From positions 1 to 64,000 of the forward strand of contig JAJEGS010000006.1 in the NCBI GenBank assembly GCA_022819745.1: DNA of 64,000 nt. The letters are read 5' to 3'. Below are positions 32,522-41,736 of the stretch, one piece after another. The notes under the pieces were generated by a model. The model searched no databases, had not been told where the DNA came from, and saw only the letters and a program-made list of their open reading frames with translations. Each line of letters begins with the position of its first letter. Within the stretch, counting starts at the first letter, position 1. The stretch comes from Candidatus Latescibacterota bacterium. Lineage in GTDB: Bacteria > Latescibacterota > UBA2968 > UBA8231. The position numbers and the translations under genes are program-made.

Positions 32522-34419
32522 GAGACCTCGCGCTCTTCCTCTTCTGACTGCGGAGCATTGCCGTTGGCCTGCGGCTCGGCGGCGTGGACGTCGGGCGAAG
32601 CTTCTTGTTTGGGCCTAGGTGGTAGTTCTATCCCGTGCTCTGCGAGCAAGTTGCGCAGTTGGTCCCCGTCCATTACCTCGTTCTCAAAGAGTATCTCGAC
32701 GACATCCTCCATCGCCTGCCGATGCTGAGTGAGTAGGTCCTTGGCCCGCGTGTACCCCGCGTCGATGATGCCCTTGATTTCCTCGTCGATGAGCTTGGCC
32801 GTCTCGTCGCTGTACGCGCGATCTGCCGGAGTCATACCCAGTAACTGTTGCGAGCGGTCCGTCCGGTGGGCGACCAAACCAATCCGCTGGCTCATGCCGA
32901 ACTCCTTGACCATTCGCTCGGCCATCTGCGTGGCCTGCTGCAAGTCGTTGGCCGCGCCGGTGGATATTTCGCCAAAGACGATCTCCTCGGCCGCCCGACC
33001 GCCCAAGATCGCGGCCAAGGAATCTTGTAACTCCTCCTTGGTCATTAGATAGCGGTCCTCCAGCGGCATATTCAGCGTATAGCCCAAAGCGGCGATGCCC
33101 CGCGATACGATGGAGATTTTCTGTACCGGATTGGCCTCGGGCAAAATCTCGCCGACGATGGCGTGACCAGCCTCGTGGTATGCGACAATCCGGCGCTCCT
33201 TCTCGTTGAGCACGCGGCTTTTGCGCTCCAGCCCGGCCACCGAGCGCTCGATCGCCTCTTCCAGCTCGGACATGGTGATGGAATTTTTATCTCTCCGCGC
33301 CGCCAAAAGGGCCGCTTCATTGACGACATTGGCCAAGTCCGCGCCGGCAAAACCCGGGGTGCGCACGGCCAGTTTGTGCAGATCTACGTCCGGGCCCAGC
33401 TTGACTTCCTTGGCGTGGATCCGGAGGATGGCGGCGCGCCCCTTGACATCGGGCCGGTCCACGGCCACGGTGCGGTCGAAGCGGCCGGGGCGCAGCAAGG
33501 CCGGGTCGAGGATTTCCGGCCGGTTGGTCGCCGCCATGAGGATCACGCCAGCGTTGGTGTCAAAGCCGTCCAGCTCGGTGAGAAGCTGATTGAGCGTCTG
33601 CTCGCGCTCGTCGTGGCCGCCAAAAGAGCCAGCCCCCCGGGCCTTGCCCAAGGCGTCGAGCTCGTCGATGAAGATAATGGCCGGAGCGTGTTTTTTGGCC
33701 TGTTCAAAAAGGTCGCGCACGCGCGCGGCCCCTACCCCGACGAACATCTCGACAAAATCCGAGCCGCTGAGGGAGAAAAAGGGCACGCTCGCCTCGCCGG
33801 CGACGGCCTTGGCCAACAAGGTCTTACCCGTGCCCGGCGAACCCACGAGTAAGACCCCGCGCGGGATCCGACCGCCGAGGGCCTGAAATCGCTCTGGGGT
33901 GCGCAAAAACTCGACGATCTCCAGCAGTTCTTCTTTGGCCTCGTCGATGCCCGCCACATCGTCAAAGGTAATGCCCGTTCCCTTCTCCATGTACACCTTG
34001 GCCTTGCTCTTGCCAATGGACATCAGGCCGCCTCCCCCGCTCATGCGACGGATGATAAACAGCCAGATCCCCACGAAGATCAGCGCGGGCAAAACCCACG
34101 ACAAAAGCTGCGTGAACCAGTTGTTGCTAGGCTCGCGGGTAAATTCGACTTGGTGTTCTTCGAGTAGGCTAATAATCTCGGGATCGTCTATGACCGCGGT
34201 GCGGAAGCTGATCTCTTGGCCATCGACATTGGCGCGACCGTGGATGAACTCTCCGCTGAAGGTACACTCGACGACCTGTCCACCTTTGATCCATTCCCGA
34301 AACTGGCTGTACGGGAGATTTTCAACCTGGTTGGAGAAATGGTTTTGCAGACTCAGGAGCAGGAGCAACGTAAGGACGGCGTACGCAATGGAAAGCTGGG
34401 TCTTTTTCTCGAATTTCAT
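32518..34419 (-). CDS. ftsH: ATP-dependent zinc metalloprotease FtsH
   Basis: The 633-residue membrane AAA+ protease has two N-terminal helices flanking a periplasmic domain (about 30-110), the AAA module with Walker A GSPGTGKT and Walker [12 protein letters not shown], an R-x-G-R-F-D-R arginine region, and the M41 protease domain with zinc motif HEAGH. It degrades misfolded membrane proteins and selected cytoplasmic regulators as a hexamer at the inner membrane. Length and domain order match the family. It stands 121 bases downstream of the co-directional E2 gene and converges on ridA. Confidence 0.96.
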   Translation of the reverse strand: MKFEKKTQLSIAYAVLTLLLLLSLQNHFSNQVENLPYSQFREWIKGGQVVECTFSGEFIHGRANVDGQEISFRTAVIDDPEIISLLEEHQVEFTREPSNNWFTQLLSWVLPALIFVGIWLFIIRRMSGGGGLMSIGKSKAKVYMEKGTGITFDDVAGIDEAKEELLEIVEFLRTPERFQALGGRIPRGVLLVGSPGTGKTLLAKAVAGEASVPFFSLSGSDFVEMFVGVGAARVRDLFEQAKKHAPAIIFIDELDALGKARGAGSFGGHDEREQTLNQLLTELDGFDTNAGVILMAATNRPEILDPALLRPGRFDRTVAVDRPDVKGRAAILRIHAKEVKLGPDVDLHKLAVRTPGFAGADLANVVNEAALLAARRDKNSITMSELEEAIERSVAGLERKSRVLNEKERRIVAYHEAGHAIVGEILPEANPVQKISIVSRGIAALGYTLNMPLEDRYLMTKEELQDSLAAILGGRAAEEIVFGEISTGAANDLQQATQMAERMVKEFGMSQRIGLVAHRTDRSQQLLGMTPADRAYSDETAKLIDEEIKGIIDAGYTRAKDLLTQHRQAMEDVVEILFENEVMDGDQLRNLLAEHGIELPPRPKQEASPDVHAAEPQANGNAPQSEEEEREVS

Positions 34420-34540
34420 GGGTTATTTTCCGATGCCAGGACGCGCTCTTCCACCCACAGTACGCAAGGGTGAAAAAGCCAACTTGAGGGGCGGTTTTGA
34501 AGATAACCGGCGGCCTAGATAGGGTCAAGGTGAGAGGCTG

Positions 34541-35800
34541 CTAGCCGAGCAGGCCGGGTGTTTCGAGTACCTCCTTGAGCCGCGCGAGGAATCGGGCGGC
34601 TAGCGCACCATCGACGACGCGGTGATCCGCGGCCAAAGTCAGGGTTAGCTGCGGGCGCACGGCAAAGGCATCTGTCCCCACAGCTACCACCTTGTTCTCT
34701 ATGGCCCCGACGGCCAAGATCGCCACTTGCGGAGGATTGATGATCGCAGTAAAGCGGGAGACGCCGAACATGCCCAAATTCGAGATGGTAAAGGTACCGC
34801 CCAGCATGTCGTCGGGACCTAGCTCGCCGCGGCGCGAGGCGTCGATCAGCCGCGTCCCTTCTAAGGCGATTTCCTCGACCGTCTTTTCGGCTGCGTCGCG
34901 AATGACCGGAACTACTAAGCCCTGCTCAGCCGCCACGGCAACGCCGACGTTGATTTGGGAAGCGTAGCGGAAGTGACCGCCCTCTTCCAAGCTGTTGACG
35001 CGGGGGAACTCGCTGAGGGTTCGAGCCGTGGCTTTGACGATCAAATCGTTGAAGGAGATTTTCTTGCCCTCTAGCTGGTAGCCGGTGCGGAATTGCTGCA
35101 ACCACACGGCCGACACGTCCATGCTGATGTGAATGTGTGGTATCTGTTGGTAGCTAGCCGTCAGCCGCTCAGCGGCCACTTGCTCGGCCCGGCTTAACTC
35201 AATCAGCCCTTCGGCGACCGGGGCTGCTGGGGTCGGAGCCGGGGCTAGCCGGGCTTGTTCGACCAAGGCCAGCACATCGGCACTGACGATCCGGCCCCCA
35301 GGGCCACTTCCATTGACGCCAGAAAGGTCGAGGCCGTGCTCGGCAGCTATTTTGCGCGCTTTGGGCGAAGTCTTATGCGGGCGACGCCCATCGGTAGCAA
35401 CGGAAGGTGCTGGAGCCTGTGGGGCTGGGGCTGGCGAGGTCGGGGTTGGCGCAGCAGGAGTTGCCGGTGGAGCCGAGTCGCTCGGAGTAGTAGAAGGAGC
35501 CGGGGACGGCGATGGAGCCGAGTCGCTCGGAGCAGCAGCGACGTACGAGTCGATGTCTTCGTCCGCAGCCGCAATGACGCCGATCATCGTCGATACCGGT
35601 ACTTCTTGGCCGACCGGGACCAGAATTTTGCGCAGAATTCCGTCGGCCTGCGCTTCAACTTCCATCGTCACCTTGTCGGTGGCGATTTCCAACAGGGCTT
35701 GGCCCTTTTGCACTTCCTCGCCTTCTTCTACCAACCAAGCGCTGATTGCGCCGCTTTCCATGGTCAGCCCCAACTTGGGCATGACGATCTCTGTAGCCAT
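34541..35800 (-). CDS. Dihydrolipoamide acyltransferase (E2)
   Basis: The 419-residue protein has a lipoyl domain (about 1-78, lipoyl Lys in TDKVTMEVEA at residue 43), a Pro/Ala/Ser/Thr-rich flexible linker, a peripheral-subunit-binding domain (KTSPKARKIAAEHGLDLS), and the catalytic CAT domain ending with ADHRVVDGALAARFL, whose His is the active site. E2 proteins form the core of pyruvate, 2-oxoglutarate or branched-chain dehydrogenase complexes, or of acetoin dehydrogenase. No E1 or E3 gene is adjacent, so the substrate class is open; the TDKVTMEVEA and overall look favour a PDH/BCDH-type. The upstream GAGAGAG serves as ribosome-binding site. Confidence 0.9.
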   Translation of the reverse strand: MATEIVMPKLGLTMESGAISAWLVEEGEEVQKGQALLEIATDKVTMEVEAQADGILRKILVPVGQEVPVSTMIGVIAAADEDIDSYVAAAPSDSAPSPSPAPSTTPSDSAPPATPAAPTPTSPAPAPQAPAPSVATDGRRPHKTSPKARKIAAEHGLDLSGVNGSGPGGRIVSADVLALVEQARLAPAPTPAAPVAEGLIELSRAEQVAAERLTASYQQIPHIHISMDVSAVWLQQFRTGYQLEGKKISFNDLIVKATARTLSEFPRVNSLEEGGHFRYASQINVGVAVAAEQGLVVPVIRDAAEKTVEEIALEGTRLIDASRRGELGPDDMLGGTFTISNLGMFGVSRFTAIINPPQVAILAVGAIENKVVAVGTDAFAVRPQLTLTLAADHRVVDGALAARFLARLKEVLETPGLLG

Positions 35801-35903
35801 ATCTCTCTCAGTCTAAAGGGATGCAAAGTCAGCCTTGTAAAATAATTGGCTAGAAAAGCTGGTCAATGCAGCGCGGGTCTATCGCGAGCTTTCGTTCCGT
35901 CAA

Positions 35904-36443
35904 ATGACCGGCTATATTGACCTCTGGCGCACTGCAAACGCCTTGTTTTTTTCTCCACCAAACGCGCGACGAGCGGACACCTTGACGGCAATCACCCGCG
36001 ACTTTACGGCGACGACCTTTGTCGTCCACGAAGGAGCCACTCTCTTGCTGTGGCACAAGAAAATGCAGGCTTGGCTGCCCCCGGGCGGGCACATCGACCC
36101 GGGCGAACTGCCCGAAGAAGCCGCCCTCCGCGAAGTGCGCGAAGAAACTGGCCTGACCGTTGAGTTGTTAGGCCGCCAAGAGCAATGGGGACAGGTCGCC
36201 GTCCTGTACCAACCCGCGTGTATCCTCCTAGAGGACATCGAACCGGGCCATCAGCACATAGATCTGATTTACTTCAGCCGCGTGGTAAGCGGGCAAGCCC
36301 GCGTCAATCCTCGCGAATCCACGCGATTGCGCTGGTGCGACCACGCCGCCTTGGGCGATGCGGCCATCGCTGAGGACATCCGCATCCTCGGACGCCGCGC
36401 CATTGCATCTATTGACGCAGGAGACGTGATACGCTGTGGCTAG
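35904..36443 (+). CDS. NUDIX hydrolase
   Basis: The 179-residue protein has a complete Nudix box (GHIDPGELPEEAALREVREE then TGL) at about residues 65-87, with the REVREE core that binds the divalent metal. Nudix enzymes cleave nucleoside diphosphates linked to another group; the substrate cannot be inferred. A helical N-terminal part (about 1-40) precedes the domain. It starts with ATG 103 bases from the divergent E2 gene and overlaps the following HDAC-family gene by 8 bases (GTGGCTAG), so the two are co-translated. Confidence 0.88.
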   Translation: MTGYIDLWRTANALFFSPPNARRADTLTAITRDFTATTFVVHEGATLLLWHKKMQAWLPPGGHIDPGELPEEAALREVREETGLTVELLGRQEQWGQVAVLYQPACILLEDIEPGHQHIDLIYFSRVVSGQARVNPRESTRLRWCDHAALGDAAIAEDIRILGRRAIASIDAGDVIRCG

Positions 36444-37380
36444 GACGGCCTTGATCTACCACCCCGACGTCTTGTTGCACGACACGGGCGCGGGGCATCC
36501 AGAGCGCCGCGCGCGCTTGGAATTCATTGTCCAACACTTAAAAGATCGCTCGCTGTGGGACGAAGTGCTGCACCTCCAGCCGCAGCCAGCATCGCGCCAT
36601 GCCCTGCTCAGAGCCCACTCGCCCGTCCACTTGGACCGAGTAGCGGACCTCGCACAGGTCGAGTATTCCGTCTATGTGAGCCGTGATAGCGAATTCTCTC
36701 CAGGCACGTACCGAGCCGCCCTCCTAGCGGCCGGAGCGCCCCTAACCGCCATCGACGCCCTACTCGCCGGCCACGCCGACCATGCCTTCTGCTGCATGCG
36801 CCCTCCGGGCCATCACGCCGAAGTCGAGCAAATCATGGGCTTTTGCTTCTTCAACAATGTGGCGGTCGCCGCTCACTACTTGCGGGCCGAATGCGACTGC
36901 GACAAGGTGGCGATCATCGACTGGGACGTTCATCACGGCAATGGCACACAGCACATCTTTGAAGAAGACGGCTCGGTATTTTTTTGCAGCATCCACCAAT
37001 CTCCCCTCTATCCGGGCACTGGTGCAGCCGACGAGCGCGGGCTGGGAGCGGGCCGCGGCCAGACCTTGAACATCCCGGTCCCAGCCGGTAGCACTGATGC
37101 CGATTACCTCGGCCACTTCGCCGACACCATCATTCCCGCTATAGACCAGTTCCAACCCGACTTCATCCTCCTGTCGGCCGGCTTTGACGCCCATCGCAAC
37201 GACCCTCTCGGGCAAATCCTGCTCAGCTCAGAGGGCTATGGCCAGCTAACCGAATTGGTGCTCCAGCTAGCCACCCGCCACTGCGAGGGCCGCCTCGTCT
37301 CCCTGCTAGAGGGCGGATACGACTTAGAGGGAACCGCGACTTCCGTGGCCGCTCACCTAAGCGCCCTGCTGGCGTCTTGA
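36436..37380 (+). CDS. Histone-deacetylase-family (acetoin utilisation/APAH-like) deacetylase
   Basis: The 314-residue enzyme carries the class I/II deacetylase motifs: RPPGHHAE (catalytic His pair), AIIDWDVHHGNGTQ (zinc Asp/His), SAGFDAHRNDPLG (second zinc Asp) and LEGGYDL. Bacterial members deacetylate proteins, polyamines or small amides in the cytoplasm. The GTG start overlaps the NUDIX stop. A second, degenerate copy of its last 30 codons or so lies 1.4 kb downstream (38661-38762), beyond the aminotransferase gene. Confidence 0.92.
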   Translation: MARTALIYHPDVLLHDTGAGHPERRARLEFIVQHLKDRSLWDEVLHLQPQPASRHALLRAHSPVHLDRVADLAQVEYSVYVSRDSEFSPGTYRAALLAAGAPLTAIDALLAGHADHAFCCMRPPGHHAEVEQIMGFCFFNNVAVAAHYLRAECDCDKVAIIDWDVHHGNGTQHIFEEDGSVFFCSIHQSPLYPGTGAADERGLGAGRGQTLNIPVPAGSTDADYLGHFADTIIPAIDQFQPDFILLSAGFDAHRNDPLGQILLSSEGYGQLTELVLQLATRHCEGRLVSLLEGGYDLEGTATSVAAHLSALLAS

Positions 37381-37411
37381 GGCTTGGTAAATACGTAGAT
37401 AGCGACTTGGG
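37277..37411. repeat. Direct repeat, copy A (HDAC end plus junction)
   Basis: This segment covers the 3' end of the HDAC-family gene and 31 bases beyond it. It is repeated at 38661-38793 with scattered differences, including a two-base gap near the start. The last 35 bases (37376-37410) are identical to 38758-38792. The copies flank the aminotransferase gene. Confidence 0.8.
37353..37410 (-). pseudogene. Remnant of a methyltransferase C-terminus
   Basis: On the minus strand these bases encode QVAIYVFTKPQ followed by a diverged tail ending RALR and a stop, the same as the last 18 or so codons of the intact methyltransferase gene at 38735. Upstream of this point the similarity stops, so only the tail survives, inside copy A of the direct repeat. 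Confidence 0.6.
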
Positions 37412-37487
37412 ACGCTAGCGATGCGCAGCGAGTTCGATGCCCGTCAGCCCACGATGTGCCGTGCGCGACACGGCGAGGAGAAAACCT

Positions 37488-38618
37488 TTGACCGCACTGC
37501 CAGATTTTCGCCTCGAAACCCATTTTTCCAAATGGGAATTCCAAGCCCGCCATCACCTGACGGCGTCCGATGCCGAGAGTATGCGACTCGACGAACTGCT
37601 TGCTATGGCGACGCCCCAACAGCGCGAAGCCTTCAAAAAGATGTGGCTCGGCTATACCGAAACCTGGGGCGCTCCAGACCTACGCGAAGCCGTTGCTTCA
37701 ATCTACGAGCACCAAACTGCTTCCAACGTGCTCTGCTTTGCCGGGGCGAGCGAGGGCATATTCGCGGCAAACACCGTGCTGCTCGACCCCGACAGCCATG
37801 CCGTCGTGGTCACACCGAACTACCAGTCGCACGAGTCTCTGCCCGAGACGATCTGCGAGGCGACCGGCGTGCCGCTCAATCCAGATGACAACTGGTCGCT
37901 CGACCTAGACCGCGTCGCCACAGCAATCCGCCCGAACACGCGGCTCGTGACGATTAACTTCCCGCACAACCCAACGGGTGCGATCCTGCCGCTTGACCAC
38001 TACCAATCACTGATCAAGCTCTGTCGCGAGCACGGCATTTATATCTTGCACGACGAGATATTCAACGGACTCGGGCCGACCGGGAGGAAGCATTTGCCCT
38101 TCATTGCCGACCTCTACGAACGCGGCCTATCCCTGAACGTCATGTCGAAATCCTTCGGCCTGCCGGGATTGCGCATCGGCTGGATCGCCTCTCAAAACCG
38201 CGAGGTGCTCTCGAAGATGGAACGGCTGAAACACTATTTGTCGATCTGCAATTCAGGCCCGAGCGAGCGGTTAGCCGTCATCGGCTTGGAAAACCGCGCA
38301 AAAATCCTCGCACGTAACTGCAAGATCATCGACGAGAACTTGCCCAAATGGGATACCTTCTTCGCCCGCCATCCGGCCCTCTTTGAATGGCGGCGTCCAG
38401 ACGGTTCCTGCATGGCCTTCCCGCGTTACCTCGGTTCCGAGGGTGTTGAGGAATTCGCCCGCGCACTGATCGAGGATAGCGGAGTCCTGCTTCTGCCGAG
38501 CCCCATCTACCGCTCCGATCTCGGCTCAACCCCGACTGACCGCTTTCGGCTCGGCTTCGGACGCAAGGGACTGGATGAGGGATTGGCTGCCTTGCAAGCC
38601 CATGTCGCTTGTCGTTAG
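37488..38618 (+). CDS. PLP-dependent class I/II aminotransferase
   Basis: The 376-residue enzyme has fold-type I motifs: GASEGIFAANTVLL, NFPHNPTGAILP (PLP-binding Asn-Pro), HDEIFNGLG (Asp/Glu), NVMSKSFGLPGLRIGW (Schiff-base Lys in SKSFG) and FRLGFGRK (substrate Arg). Substrate is unknown. The start is a TTG at 37488 because AGGAG (37476-37480) sits exactly 7 bases before it; the ATG at 37437 lacks this and would extend into flanking repeat DNA. The gene sits between two copies of a duplicated HDAC-methyltransferase junction, so it may have been inserted there. Confidence 0.87.
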   Translation: MTALPDFRLETHFSKWEFQARHHLTASDAESMRLDELLAMATPQQREAFKKMWLGYTETWGAPDLREAVASIYEHQTASNVLCFAGASEGIFAANTVLLDPDSHAVVVTPNYQSHESLPETICEATGVPLNPDDNWSLDLDRVATAIRPNTRLVTINFPHNPTGAILPLDHYQSLIKLCREHGIYILHDEIFNGLGPTGRKHLPFIADLYERGLSLNVMSKSFGLPGLRIGWIASQNREVLSKMERLKHYLSICNSGPSERLAVIGLENRAKILARNCKIIDENLPKWDTFFARHPALFEWRRPDGSCMAFPRYLGSEGVEEFARALIEDSGVLLLPSPIYRSDLGSTPTDRFRLGFGRKGLDEGLAALQAHVACR

Positions 38619-38660
38619 CTCGAAATAGGTTGGGCGGCGTGGGCACTCATTTGTCAATCA

Positions 38661-38762
38661 GCCACTGCGAACCGCATCGTCTCTCTGCTAGAGGGAGGCT
38701 ACGACTTAGAGACGACCGCAGCTTCCGTAGCTGCTCACCTGAGCGCCCTGATGTCAGCTTGA
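38661..38762 (+). pseudogene. HDAC-family gene remnant (C-terminal 30 codons)
   Basis: After the aminotransferase stop, the plus strand encodes RIVSLLEGGYDLETTAASVA continuing to a stop at 38760-38762, closely matching the end of the HDAC-family protein at 37291-37380. The upstream part of the domain is missing, and a two-base difference puts the first few codons in another frame. It overlaps the end of the convergent methyltransferase gene by about 28 bases, just as copy A overlaps a methyltransferase remnant. Confidence 0.7.
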
Positions 38763-38793
38763 GGCTTGGTAAATACGTAGATAGCGACTTGGT
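38661..38793. repeat. Direct repeat, copy B
   Basis: Second copy of the HDAC-end/methyltransferase-end junction; see 37277-37411. Here the methyltransferase side continues into an intact gene, whereas in copy A the HDAC side is intact. Confidence 0.8.
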
Positions 38794-39487
38794 GTTCGAC
38801 CGAATTCCACGTCTCGACGCGCATTTCTCGCCGCTGACTATAGCCTTGGGCGACGAGCTGCGAGACGAAGGCAGCGGCGTCCTTGCGTTGCGGATCACCG
38901 AGGTAAAAGCGACCGCCGGGCAGCAACATCTTGCGCAGGATGCGCTCGAGATAGCGGTGGTTCTTCTTTTCGTAGATGATGTCCGACCCGACCAAGCACT
39001 CGTACGGCCCTCCCACGGGATTGCGCCAGTCCAAATAGGCCACCCGGTGGTTGTGCTGGACTTCGTTGAGCCGGGCATTGTGAGCGGCGAAAACCAGCGC
39101 ATCCTCGACGAAATCAGTCGCTTCGACGCGCCAACCAAGCCTAGCTAAGGCAATGCCCACTAATCCCAAACCGCAGCCTAACTCGCAGGTCCAACCTCTG
39201 GGGATTGGCTCCTCGGCGTGGCAAAACCACTGGGCCATGGCCAACGCCGTCGGCCACAACTCGGCCCAATAGGGAAAGCGCTCCACTCGCTGAAGCCGCC
39301 CCTCGCGCTCGATCATGCGGTCCACCAAGGCATCGACATCGCCGACTGCCGTCATCTGTAGCTCGCAGCCAGTGGCCAAGGTGCGGCGCACCTGTCGAGT
39401 GTCGTACTTGCTCAGGGTTCGGCGAATTTGCCGATCGCCATAGCGCTTCGCGGCTGCCGGTGTCGCCTTCAATCCCCTGTGTTCCAT
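38735..39487 (-). CDS. SAM-dependent methyltransferase (lysine-methyltransferase/Nnt1-like)
   Basis: The 250-residue protein has a Rossmann SAM-binding motif TCELGCGLGLVGIALARLG near 120, an upstream FPYWAELWPTALAMAQW stretch, and VGSDIIYEKKNH in the catalytic region. This layout is that of the Methyltransf_16 group, which includes protein-lysine methyltransferases (for example of ETF-beta). The first 45 residues are Arg/Thr-rich and could be a mis-called extension: an in-frame ATG at residue 45 is possible. Its last 28 bases overlap the HDAC remnant in the opposite strand. Confidence 0.75.
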   Translation of the reverse strand: MEHRGLKATPAAAKRYGDRQIRRTLSKYDTRQVRRTLATGCELQMTAVGDVDALVDRMIEREGRLQRVERFPYWAELWPTALAMAQWFCHAEEPIPRGWTCELGCGLGLVGIALARLGWRVEATDFVEDALVFAAHNARLNEVQHNHRVAYLDWRNPVGGPYECLVGSDIIYEKKNHRYLERILRKMLLPGGRFYLGDPQRKDAAAFVSQLVAQGYSQRREMRVETWNSVEHQVAIYVFTKPQADIRALR

Positions 39488-39609
39488 CCCTGTATCCTTT
39501 CCGCTACACTCCAGCGCCTCCTATCCCCCTCCGCCTCTCTGAACCGCCGCCTTGGCACGATTCTTGCGTATTGCGGGTACCACCCCACCCGCAACCCAAG
39601 GCATAGCTC

Positions 39610-40497
39610 ATGGCCGAATCCGACACGATTTCCAAACATCTCATCCACACTTACCCCCACGACTTCGCCCGCTTCGCCCTCCAACAAGACGACATCGAAG
39701 TCCTCGGCGTCGTTGACACCGAGCAACCCACGATCGAATCCCACCGCACCGACAGCCTCATCCACGTACAAGTCGGCGGCGAAGAGGCGTTGGTTCATCA
39801 CGAATTTCAAACTACGGACAGCAAACCGCCGATGCCGTACCGCATGGCCGGCTATATCGGCCGCGGCATCCAGCAGCACCGCCTACCGATCTACTCCATC
39901 GTCATCTATTTGCGTCCCGACGCTGGCCGCACCGATCCGGGGTACTATCTCCAAGAGCGGCACGGCTTCCGCGTACTGGTGCAATACAAGGTGATTCGGC
40001 TGATAGAAATAGACGGTCAACGCATTCTCGACAAGGGGCATCCGGGCTTGCTGCCGTTTGCACCATTGATGCAGCCGCCAGCAGGTATGGATGCCGAGGC
40101 ATGGTTGCGTCAGTGTGTCCACCAGGCGCAGCAGGTGCCGATGGACGAGACCCTCAAGGCCAATTATCTGGCCAATCTTGCCTTTTTGAGCGGTTTGGTG
40201 TATAAATCAGAAACCATCATGACCATCCTTGCGGAGGAGACCATGTACGAATCGTCGATAGCGCAGTATTTTACAGAAAAGGGCATCAAGCAGGGCATCG
40301 AGCAAGGCGGCCGAGACCGCGCCATTGAAGATCTGCTCGACGTGCTAGAAATTCGCTTTGGGTTGGCTGCGTCGGATCCCTTGGCCGCCCGCCTTGAGGC
40401 CATCGACGATGTGCAGCGCCTCAAGCAGTTGTTTCGGGCGGCCATACAGGTGCCCAGCCTCGAAGCCTTTAGGCACCTATTAGATACCGCCGAGTAG
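39610..40497 (+). CDS. Rpn family PD-(D/E)XK nuclease / putative transposase
   Basis: The 295-residue protein resembles the Rpn/PF04754 and cyanobacteria-type DUF4351 group: an N-terminal PD-(D/E)XK nuclease fold with DSLIHVQVGGEEALVHHEFQ, where the D...HxEFQ residues form the active site, followed by a helical YRMAGYIGRGIQQHRLPIYS. A helical middle with YESSIAQYFTEKGIKQGIEQ precedes a C-terminal DUF4351-like segment. Rpn proteins promote RecA-independent recombination in E. coli and often occur in many copies per genome. No terminal repeats flank it here. The ATG at 39610 has no strong ribosome-binding site. Confidence 0.8.
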   Translation: MAESDTISKHLIHTYPHDFARFALQQDDIEVLGVVDTEQPTIESHRTDSLIHVQVGGEEALVHHEFQTTDSKPPMPYRMAGYIGRGIQQHRLPIYSIVIYLRPDAGRTDPGYYLQERHGFRVLVQYKVIRLIEIDGQRILDKGHPGLLPFAPLMQPPAGMDAEAWLRQCVHQAQQVPMDETLKANYLANLAFLSGLVYKSETIMTILAEETMYESSIAQYFTEKGIKQGIEQGGRDRAIEDLLDVLEIRFGLAASDPLAARLEAIDDVQRLKQLFRAAIQVPSLEAFRHLLDTAE

Positions 40498-40516
40498 AGG
40501 CTCTGCGTAACATCAG

Positions 40517-40717
40517 TTACTTATTTGACGGTAGGGTTGGAAGCACTTCGCCCTCTGCTACTGCACGGGCCAACTCGTCAAAGCAGGCGAGACGCTCGTC
40601 AGCCTCAGCCTGTGCTCGACAATGAGCCAACACCTCTTCGATAGTAGCCGCTTCTACAGGAGTTTGGAGGACGAAAAGCAAACAACCCATGTAAATAGAG
40701 CGAATTAAGTTCTTCAC
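40517..40717 (-). CDS. Tiny secreted protein with CxxQAEADERLACFD motif
   Basis: The 66-residue product has an N-terminal signal (MKNLIRSIYMGCLLFVLQTP...VEA) and then IEEVLAHCRAQAEADERLAC followed by FDELA. The C-x(n)-RLxCYD-like pattern is seen at the start of several periplasmic or type VI accessory proteins, but the rest of such a domain is missing, so I assign no function. The start is GTG at 40717, overlapping the nitrilase stop as GTGA, with AGGA at 9 bases upstream. The two cysteines may form a disulfide. Confidence 0.6.
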   Translation of the reverse strand: MKNLIRSIYMGCLLFVLQTPVEAATIEEVLAHCRAQAEADERLACFDELARAVAEGEVLPTLPSNK

Positions 40718-41736
40718 TCCTGTCTTTCCTTAACGCCCATTATCCTCTGCTTAACCTCGGCGATGCGCTCTTCATTCATGGCGACAGTGTGATTGTCCTC
40801 TGCGGAGAAGCTGCCCTGCGGATAGTAGGGTTGTCCGTACATGGGGTACGCCTCGCTGCGCAAGTGGGCCAAGGTATGGTGGCCAGCGCGTCGCTTGCGG
40901 ATGTGTCGCAAGGCCCCGATATCGACTTCGGAGACGACGATTTTTTCCCCTGGCCCCGGGTCGGCTTGCGCGAGGATGCGGCCGTCAAAATCGACGACCA
41001 TTGAGCCGCCCGGCCAAGAAAAAGGTGGATAGTGACTCAACTCGGCCCCTTGATTGGCGGCGAGCACATACGCCGTATTTTCCAAGGCCCGACAGCGATT
41101 GACCGTCGTCCACCAATCCATCGGCGGCGTCGCACCCCAAGGGTCCATATAGGCCGAGACGCGGACGAGGATTTCAGCGCCGTTGGCTGTGAGCTGGCGC
41201 AGCGGCTCGGGAAAGAGCCAGTCATAGCAAATCGCCGCGCCAATGCTGCCGATGGGCGTCTGGGCCACCGGGAACAGTTCGTCCGAGTAGTCGGCCAAGT
41301 CGTGGGGGCTGGCGTGGACTTCCCAAGGGACCCAAGGATTGACCTTGCGGTACTTGTACCACAGTCCTTCTGGCCCGAGCAGACAGGTCGTGTTGAACAC
41401 CTTGCCCGGCCATTGGGGATCCTCTTCAAGGAAGGTGGCCGTTTGGATGTACACGCCCAATTCGCGGGCCTTGTCCTCCAAGCGGGCCGTGTGCTCGTTG
41501 GGAACGGGAACGGCCAATTTAGCCAGCAAGCTCTTGGCGGTGGGATAGATCGGCGCGGCGTGGCCGAATTCGGGAAAGGCCAACAGCTTGACGTCCATAA
41601 ACGGCCCGTAGCCTTCAACGGCCATATCGACCATTTCGACCATGCGAGCCGTGTTGCGGGCCATTTCAGCGCGATCGGTGGGATTAGGTTGGTCAACCTG
41701 ACAGGCGGCCACCCCGTAGCGCAATTCATCCCCCAT
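40714..41736 (-). CDS. Carbon-nitrogen hydrolase (nitrilase superfamily)
   Basis: The 340-residue enzyme has the nitrilase triad: Glu in KLLAFPEFGH, Lys in YRKVNPW and Cys in GAAICYDWLFPEPLR. Superfamily members cleave nitriles, amides, carbamoyl or N-acyl groups. The PWEVHASPHD and long C-terminal extension with GHHTLAHLRSEAYPMYG resemble branches annotated as aliphatic amidase or N-carbamoyl hydrolase-like, but substrate is open. It overlaps xdhC by 11 bases, which hints at purine or pyrimidine/amide breakdown together with a molybdenum hydroxylase. Cytoplasmic. Confidence 0.85.
   Translation of the reverse strand: MGDELRYGVAACQVDQPNPTDRAEMARNTARMVEMVDMAVEGYGPFMDVKLLAFPEFGHAAPIYPTAKSLLAKLAVPVPNEHTARLEDKARELGVYIQTATFLEEDPQWPGKVFNTTCLLGPEGLWYKYRKVNPWVPWEVHASPHDLADYSDELFPVAQTPIGSIGAAICYDWLFPEPLRQLTANGAEILVRVSAYMDPWGATPPMDWWTTVNRCRALENTAYVLAANQGAELSHYPPFSWPGGSMVVDFDGRILAQADPGPGEKIVVSEVDIGALRHIRKRRAGHHTLAHLRSEAYPMYGQPYYPQGSFSAEDNHTVAMNEERIAEVKQRIMGVKERQE

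Noticed and set aside
37353..37619. Minus-strand frame of 88 codons between the HDAC and aminotransferase genes as a real gene
   Set aside because: Only its last 18 or so codons match the methyltransferase; the rest is antisense to the aminotransferase, so I call a remnant instead.
39610..40497. Rpn-type gene as part of a mobile element with ends
   Set aside because: No flanking inverted or direct repeats were seen; the gene family is often chromosomal and multicopy.
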